DNA of 64,000 nucleotides from Actinomycetota bacterium (GTDB lineage Bacteria > Actinomycetota > Thermoleophilia > Solirubrobacterales > Solirubrobacteraceae): positions 620,001-684,000 of the forward strand of contig VAXW01000005.1 of the NCBI GenBank assembly GCA_005884115.1, written 5' to 3'. The position numbers and the translations under genes are program-made. Under the pieces are notes generated by a model that was not told where the DNA came from, did not search any database, and saw only the letters and a program-made list of their open reading frames with translations. Shown here piece by piece: positions 59,927 to 64,000 of the stretch (the first letter of the stretch is position 1; the number at the start of each line of letters is the position of its first letter).

Positions 59927-60490
59927 ATGGTCGGATCACGCTCGCTCGCGCCCGACTATCGTTCCACTATCGCTGTCAGTGATTCGACATCTGAGGCGTC
60001 ATTGGAGTTGCGCGGCTTCGTGCAGCGCTACCTGGACGCTTGGAACAGCTGCGACACGGATGCGATGGCGCAGTTGATCACCGAAGACATCGAATGGGCA
60101 GACCCGGCGCTGCCGGAACGGGCACGCGGCGTCCCGGCGGTGCAGGAGTTCATGCGTGCCAGCTGTCGCGCCTTTCCCGACCTGCGGTTCGGCGAGCCCG
60201 ACCCGCCTGCATTGGCAGTCACGGGCGATGTGGTCCTGTGGGGGTGGTACATGGAGGGCACCCACCGCGGCGCGCTCGATCCGCCAGGCTTCGCCCCGAC
60301 CGGCCGCACGATGCGGGTCGAAGGCGTCGATCAATGGACCATGCGCGACGGACGGATCGCTCGCTACCGCGCGTTCTACGACATGAACGACGTCGCCCGC
60401 CAGCTCGGCATCGTGCCCGCGCCGGGCAGCCGCGCCGAGCGGGGAATGGTGGCTCTTCAGCGCCTCCAGGCCCGGCTCTCGCGTCGATGA
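59927..60490 (+). CDS. SnoaL-like protein
   Basis: 187 residues from the ATG at 59927, with a non-conserved lead of about 25 residues. SLELRGFVQRYLDAWNSCDTDAMAQLITEDIEWADPALPERARGVPAVQEFMRASCRAFPDLRF and RTMRVEGVDQWTMRDGRIARYRAFYDMNDVARQLGI follow the SnoaL ester-cyclase plan. Stop and next start overlap by ATGA, so it is coupled to the FAD monooxygenase. A SnoaL-like partner with a flavin hydroxylase resembles pairs in aromatic polyketide tailoring; no other such genes are seen. Confidence 0.85.
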   Translation: MVGSRSLAPDYRSTIAVSDSTSEASLELRGFVQRYLDAWNSCDTDAMAQLITEDIEWADPALPERARGVPAVQEFMRASCRAFPDLRFGEPDPPALAVTGDVVLWGWYMEGTHRGALDPPGFAPTGRTMRVEGVDQWTMRDGRIARYRAFYDMNDVARQLGIVPAPGSRAERGMVALQRLQARLSRR

Positions 60491-61692
60491 GCACAGACGC
60501 CGGCGAGTACGACATCGCCATCGTCGGCGCGAGCACCGCGGGCTGCACGGCGGCACGCCTGTTTGCCCTGCGCGGCGCGCGCGTGGCACTGATCGAGCGC
60601 CGGCCCGCGGTAGATGCCTACAAGACCGTCTGCACGCATTACATTCAGTCCAGCGCGACGCCCACGATCGAGAAGCTCGGCCTCGCACCGCTGCTCGAGG
60701 AACGCGGGGCGGTGCACAACAGCATCGACCTCTGGACGCGCGACAGCGGCTGGATTGGCGTCGGCGACGGTGAAGCGCCGTATGGCTACAGCATCACGCG
60801 GCGCTCGCTCGACCCGATCCTGCGAAAACTGGCCGCCGACACCCCAGGGGTCGAGCTGGTTGCCGGCTGGACAGCCGTTGGTCTGCTCGGTGACGGGCGA
60901 CCGGGCGGCGTGGAGATCGAGGACCATGGGCACAATCGCCGACGGCTGAATGCGCGTTTGGTCGTTGCTGCCGACGGCCGCGATTCCAAGCTGGCGCGCC
61001 TCGCGCGGGTGCCGGGCCGAATCAAGCCCCACGGGCGCTTCTTCTACTGGGCCTACTGGAGCGGGGTGCGCCCCGCGACAACTCGCTCGAAAGTGTGGCT
61101 GCTCGACCCGGACGCCGCGTACACGTTCCCCAACGAGGACGACCTCACGGTCGTGTTACTGGCCCCCCACCGCGACCGTCTACCCGAGTTCCGGTCCGAT
61201 CTGGAAGGCGCCTACCGCCGGATGACTGACGCGCTGCCCGACGCGCCCGACCTCAGCAATGCCACCCTCGAGTCCAAGCTGCTTGGCAAGCTCGAGCTGC
61301 CCAATGTCTTTCGCCCCGCCGCGCGCCCGGGCTTGGCGTTCATCGGCGACGCGGCGCTGGCTGCCGACCCGCTGTGGGGCGTCGGGTGCGGCTGGGCGTT
61401 CCAGAGCGCGGATTGGCTGGTGGAGGAGACGGCACACGCGCTAGACGGCGGCGGAGACCTCGACCGCGCGCTGGAGCGCTACCGCCGCGTTCATCGCCGC
61501 CGGCTGCTCCCTCATTACCTGCTGATCTCCGACCTAGCGAGCGGGCGACCGATCAACCCGATCGAACGCCGTCTCTATCGCGCCGCAGCGCGCGACCGAC
61601 TCGTGCGGCACGCCTTCGAGCAGGTGGGCAGTCGCCGTCGCTCACCCGTACGCATGCTCGACCCTCGGGTGCTCGCCCGAATAGCGCGCTGA
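60487..61692 (+). CDS. FAD-dependent monooxygenase / geranylgeranyl-reductase-like flavoprotein
   Basis: 401 residues. YDIAIVGASTAGCTAARLFALRGARVALIERRP binds FAD; VVAADGRDSKLARLARV is the DG motif of class A flavin hydroxylases; FIGDAALAADPLWGVGCGWAFQSADWL is the GD motif. It oxidises or reduces an aromatic or isoprenoid substrate. Coupled to the SnoaL-like gene. Confidence 0.88.
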   Translation: MSTDAGEYDIAIVGASTAGCTAARLFALRGARVALIERRPAVDAYKTVCTHYIQSSATPTIEKLGLAPLLEERGAVHNSIDLWTRDSGWIGVGDGEAPYGYSITRRSLDPILRKLAADTPGVELVAGWTAVGLLGDGRPGGVEIEDHGHNRRRLNARLVVAADGRDSKLARLARVPGRIKPHGRFFYWAYWSGVRPATTRSKVWLLDPDAAYTFPNEDDLTVVLLAPHRDRLPEFRSDLEGAYRRMTDALPDAPDLSNATLESKLLGKLELPNVFRPAARPGLAFIGDAALAADPLWGVGCGWAFQSADWLVEETAHALDGGGDLDRALERYRRVHRRRLLPHYLLISDLASGRPINPIERRLYRAAARDRLVRHAFEQVGSRRRSPVRMLDPRVLARIAR

Positions 61693-61868
61693 ACGGGTCG
61701 CGCGGGAGCCCTCCGCGAGTGTTGAATTCGCGTCGATGCGAGCGCGTTGGCGGGCGTCGCTCATGCTCTTGCATCGGACGAATGTCGACAGCACCGGTGA
61801 GGACCGGAAGACGCCTGCTTTCCGCCATTTCGAGCGTCATATCCCAAGCATCTGGTACACCGGACCGG

Positions 61869-62177
61869 GTGCCTTCTCACGTAGTCGTCCCACTCGCGTT
61901 TGGTCCGCTCGCAGACGCGATCTGGGTCCTCGGCTTCCTAGCCGCGGCCGCCTGGATCACCTGGCGCTTCGGGCCAACCCTCACCCGGCTCACGGGGTGG
62001 TGCTCATGGGTGGTCGCGTGGGCCTGCGGCAGCCAGGGCGGCTACGGCTACTGCGTCGCTTTCCTGCTGCTCGGGACACTCGCCTGGGGTAGCGGGACCG
62101 TCTGGTACGCCCGGCGCCGCGGCCGCTGGCCTTCGCCGCTCTCAGCCAAGCTCTTCGCGCGTCTGCTTCACCGCTAG
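61869..62177 (+). CDS. Small membrane protein beside the relaxase gene
   Basis: 102 residues from a GTG. Two hydrophobic segments (LADAIWVLGFLAAAAWITWRFG and GGYGYCVAFLLLGTLAWGSGTVWYA) and a basic C-terminus (RRRGRWPSPLSAKLFARLLHR). Such small two-helix proteins often precede MobF relaxase genes in actinobacterial conjugative elements. Function unknown. Confidence 0.55.
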   Translation: MPSHVVVPLAFGPLADAIWVLGFLAAAAWITWRFGPTLTRLTGWCSWVVAWACGSQGGYGYCVAFLLLGTLAWGSGTVWYARRRGRWPSPLSAKLFARLLHR

Positions 62178-62360
62178 CTCAGAGCTCCGCCCGCGCTCCG
62201 AGCTCTCCTCTCGCGCCCACACCCCATCCACCGGCAACCCGAAGCATCCATGCTCGACGAGGCCAACAGCAAAGGCCTCCCTGCCGCTCCGCTCCGCTAA
62301 CGCTCCGCATCGCGGCACACAGTTGCATCAAGATGCTTGTTTGGCTAATTTGGCCTGCCA

Positions 62361-63785
62361 ATGCTCTCGATCGGCAAGATCGCGCTTGGTCAGCACCGCT
62401 ACTACGAGCAGCAGGTCGCCCAGGGCGCTGACGATTACTACTCCGGTCGCGGCGAGGCGCCCGGAGAGTGGGTTGGCGGGGGCTCAGATGCGCTCGGCCT
62501 CTCGGGCCGCGCCTCCTCGCATCAGTTCTCCGCCCTGATCGCGGGCCTCGACCCGCGCGCCCCGGACAGGCGCCTGCGCTCCTCAGACCGCGACCCCAAG
62601 GTCGCCGCCCTCGATTTGACCTTCTCGGCCCCGAAGTCCATCAGCGTGCTCGCGGAGTTCTCAAAGCGCCGCCGCGAGATGCTGCGTGAGGCGGAAAGCG
62701 GCGGCATCCCCCTGACATCCAAGGCCGCGGCCGAGAGCGCCGCCATCGCCACGCGCGACCGCAAGCGCTACGGCATCCAGACCCACACCTGGCGCGAGGA
62801 GGTGCGCGCCCGCGCGGGCGAGCTCGGCCTGACGCGCGCAGCGATCGCCGCGCTGATCGAGAGGGGTCGAAGACGCACCCGAGCCGGGCTCGCGATGCGC
62901 GACCGCATCAACCAGCGATCCCTCGGCGACCGCCTCACCGGCCCACAGGGTCTCACCGAGCGCGCCAACACCTTCGATGAACGCGTGGTCCTGCAGCAGT
63001 TCGCAGCGCATGCGAGGAGTGGCCTTTCGGTCGACGAGGTCCGCGCCCACTCTCATCGCTTCATAGGCCGATGCGACGTGATCCGAACCGACCGCGGTGA
63101 GATGACGACCACAGAGCTCGTGGCCTGCGAGCGTCGGCTGATCGCCGCCGCGCTCGGCCGGGCCAGCGAGGGTGCCGGAATCGTCGCCCCCGATCTAATA
63201 CGCCGTGAGATCTCCAGGGCGCCGTTCCCGTTGACCACCGAGCAGGCCACCGCGGTGAACGCCGCGATCAACTCGTGCGATGGCGTGAGCGTCATCGAAG
63301 CGCTCGCAGGGACCGGCAAGACTTTCACCGCCGGCGTGCTGGGAGCGGTCTACGGACGGGCAGGCTACGAGGTTCTCGGTGTCGCACCCACCGCCCGCGC
63401 TGCCCGCGAGCTCTCAGAGCAGGCGAGCATCCCGAGCCGCACCCTCGACCGCCTGCTACTCGATATCGAGCAGCTCGGCGACGAGCTGCCGCGGCGCTGC
63501 GTCGTGATCCTCGACGAGGCGGGCATGGCGCCGACCAGGTCGAGCGCGGCGCTGCTGGCGCTGGCCGCGCGCGCAGAGGCCAAGGTGATTGCGATCGGCG
63601 ACCCGGGCCAGCTCGCCTCGGTGCAGGCCGGCGGGTGGCTGCGGGCGGTGGGGCCGGGCCTAGGAGCCCACCGACTCACCGAGGTCATGCGCCAGCGCGA
63701 TCCCGATGAGCGACGTGCTCTCGAGGCGCTGCACGAGCGCGAACCCCACCGCTACCTCGAGTGGGCGCAGACGGCCGCTACATAA
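62361..63785 (+). CDS. MobF/TrwC-type relaxase lacking the HUH domain, C-terminally short
   Basis: 474 residues. The N-terminus is a normal MobF start (MLSIGKIALGQHRYYEQQVAQGADDYYSGRGEAPGEWVGGG) with catalytic tyrosines and ALDLTFSAPKSISVL. Then the sequence jumps straight to AEFSKRRREML and AIATRDRKRYG, the region after the metal-binding HUH part. The His triad (about 180-200 residues) is absent, in frame. The helicase half has Walker A (ALAGTGKTFTAG) and Walker B (VVILDEAGMAPT), but later helicase motifs are missing because of a stop. It cannot nick oriT in the normal way, so it marks a crippled conjugative element. Confidence 0.85.
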   Translation: MLSIGKIALGQHRYYEQQVAQGADDYYSGRGEAPGEWVGGGSDALGLSGRASSHQFSALIAGLDPRAPDRRLRSSDRDPKVAALDLTFSAPKSISVLAEFSKRRREMLREAESGGIPLTSKAAAESAAIATRDRKRYGIQTHTWREEVRARAGELGLTRAAIAALIERGRRRTRAGLAMRDRINQRSLGDRLTGPQGLTERANTFDERVVLQQFAAHARSGLSVDEVRAHSHRFIGRCDVIRTDRGEMTTTELVACERRLIAAALGRASEGAGIVAPDLIRREISRAPFPLTTEQATAVNAAINSCDGVSVIEALAGTGKTFTAGVLGAVYGRAGYEVLGVAPTARAARELSEQASIPSRTLDRLLLDIEQLGDELPRRCVVILDEAGMAPTRSSAALLALAARAEAKVIAIGDPGQLASVQAGGWLRAVGPGLGAHRLTEVMRQRDPDERRALEALHEREPHRYLEWAQTAAT

Positions 63786-64000
63786 TCGAAGCACACGCTC
63801 AGGTTCTGGCCTTCCGCGCGGATGGAGAACGTCAGGCGATAGGCGGCAATCTGATCGCCGTATCGCGCAAAGTTCATGCGTGCGACGTGAGCCTTACTGA
63901 CCGAGTTGCCAGGTTTTCGCAAGCCGGGACTTTCTACGAGCATTGCATCGCGGAAGGCTTGGCCGACACACGACGCCAACTCCGACTGACCGACAATGGA
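63752..64000 (-). CDS. Unknown protein, N-terminus beyond the window edge
   Basis: The minus frame is open from the window end to a stop at 63752, overlapping the relaxase end by 34 bp. It reads MNFARYGDQIAAYRLTFSIR and ends VCFDYVAAVCAHSR. Codon third positions fit a real gene. The GDQ...AYRLT pattern resembles C-termini of exported lipoprotein-like sensor domains, but this is tentative. Confidence 0.4.
   Translation of the reverse strand, partial: SIVGQSELASCVGQAFRDAMLVESPGLRKPGNSVSKAHVARMNFARYGDQIAAYRLTFSIRAEGQNLSVCFDYVAAVCAHSR

Noticed and set aside
1..64000. CRISPR array, rRNA operon or complete tRNA
   Set aside because: No regularly spaced direct repeats, no rRNA sequence and no complete cloverleaf were seen; only a tRNA-Thr 3' half was found.
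63786..64000. Plus-strand continuation of the relaxase in another frame
   Set aside because: The frame is open but does not resemble MobF C-termini; the minus-strand frame has better coding character.

Overview
The window comes from a high-GC actinobacterium. Both strands carry long GC-rich shadow frames, and there are F420-type oxidoreductases, many SnoaL-like and cupin proteins, and several secreted proteins without known domains. This gene content fits the Solirubrobacterales/Thermoleophilia; that placement is my inference, not a search result.

Left part (1 to about 32 kb), chromosomal in character. It starts with a truncated family 2 glycosyltransferase, an alpha/beta hydrolase, a secreted M15 peptidase, and a run made of an LLM flavin oxidoreductase, a Baeyer-Villiger monooxygenase, D-aminoacyl-tRNA deacylase and a GST-like protein. 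Then come a GMC oxidoreductase, a histidine-kinase-like protein whose two phospho-accepting histidines are both glutamine, dodecin, a sulfotransferase, a TetR regulator, an ECF sigma factor overlapping a DUF4349 membrane protein (possible anti-sigma), and a GGDEF plus HD-GYP protein. After these lie TrpB2, a YbaK deacylase, an SQR-like flavoprotein, DUF1326 and cupin proteins, large secreted proteins, a second GGDEF protein, and a secreted protein under a c-di-GMP-I riboswitch. That riboswitch can pair over 12 nt with the region of its own start codon.

Junction at about 32.1 kb. The 3' half of a tRNA-Thr (anticodon TGT), minus strand, lies 160 bp from a complete tyrosine integrase. The orientation says the integrated DNA extends to the right.

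Right part (32 to 64 kb), accessory. It holds three more recombinase loci (a frameshifted integrase stub, a large serine recombinase with two C-terminal homing-endonuclease-associated repeats, a compact XerD-like recombinase), a decayed second serine recombinase, a MobF relaxase that has lost its HUH domain, and several gene remnants (M19 dipeptidase, GMC oxidase, SnoaL). Two dispersed intergenic repeat families occur here. Between them are small-molecule genes: F420-type DDN-like protein, ICMT, DHFR-like, VOC, DUF3237, ABM, sarcosine-oxidase-like protein, several cupins, a LysR-linked SDR/ADH/DUF2255/cupin operon whose SDR is frameshifted, an MTHFR-like protein and a SnoaL/FAD-monooxygenase pair. 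A cluster of four unrecognised minus-strand genes (37.1 to 39.2 kb), two with cysteine pairs, leads into the broken integrase.

Themes. The left part has c-di-GMP makers and breakers plus a c-di-GMP sensor RNA controlling a secreted protein. The right part looks like layered mobile-element insertions followed by decay.
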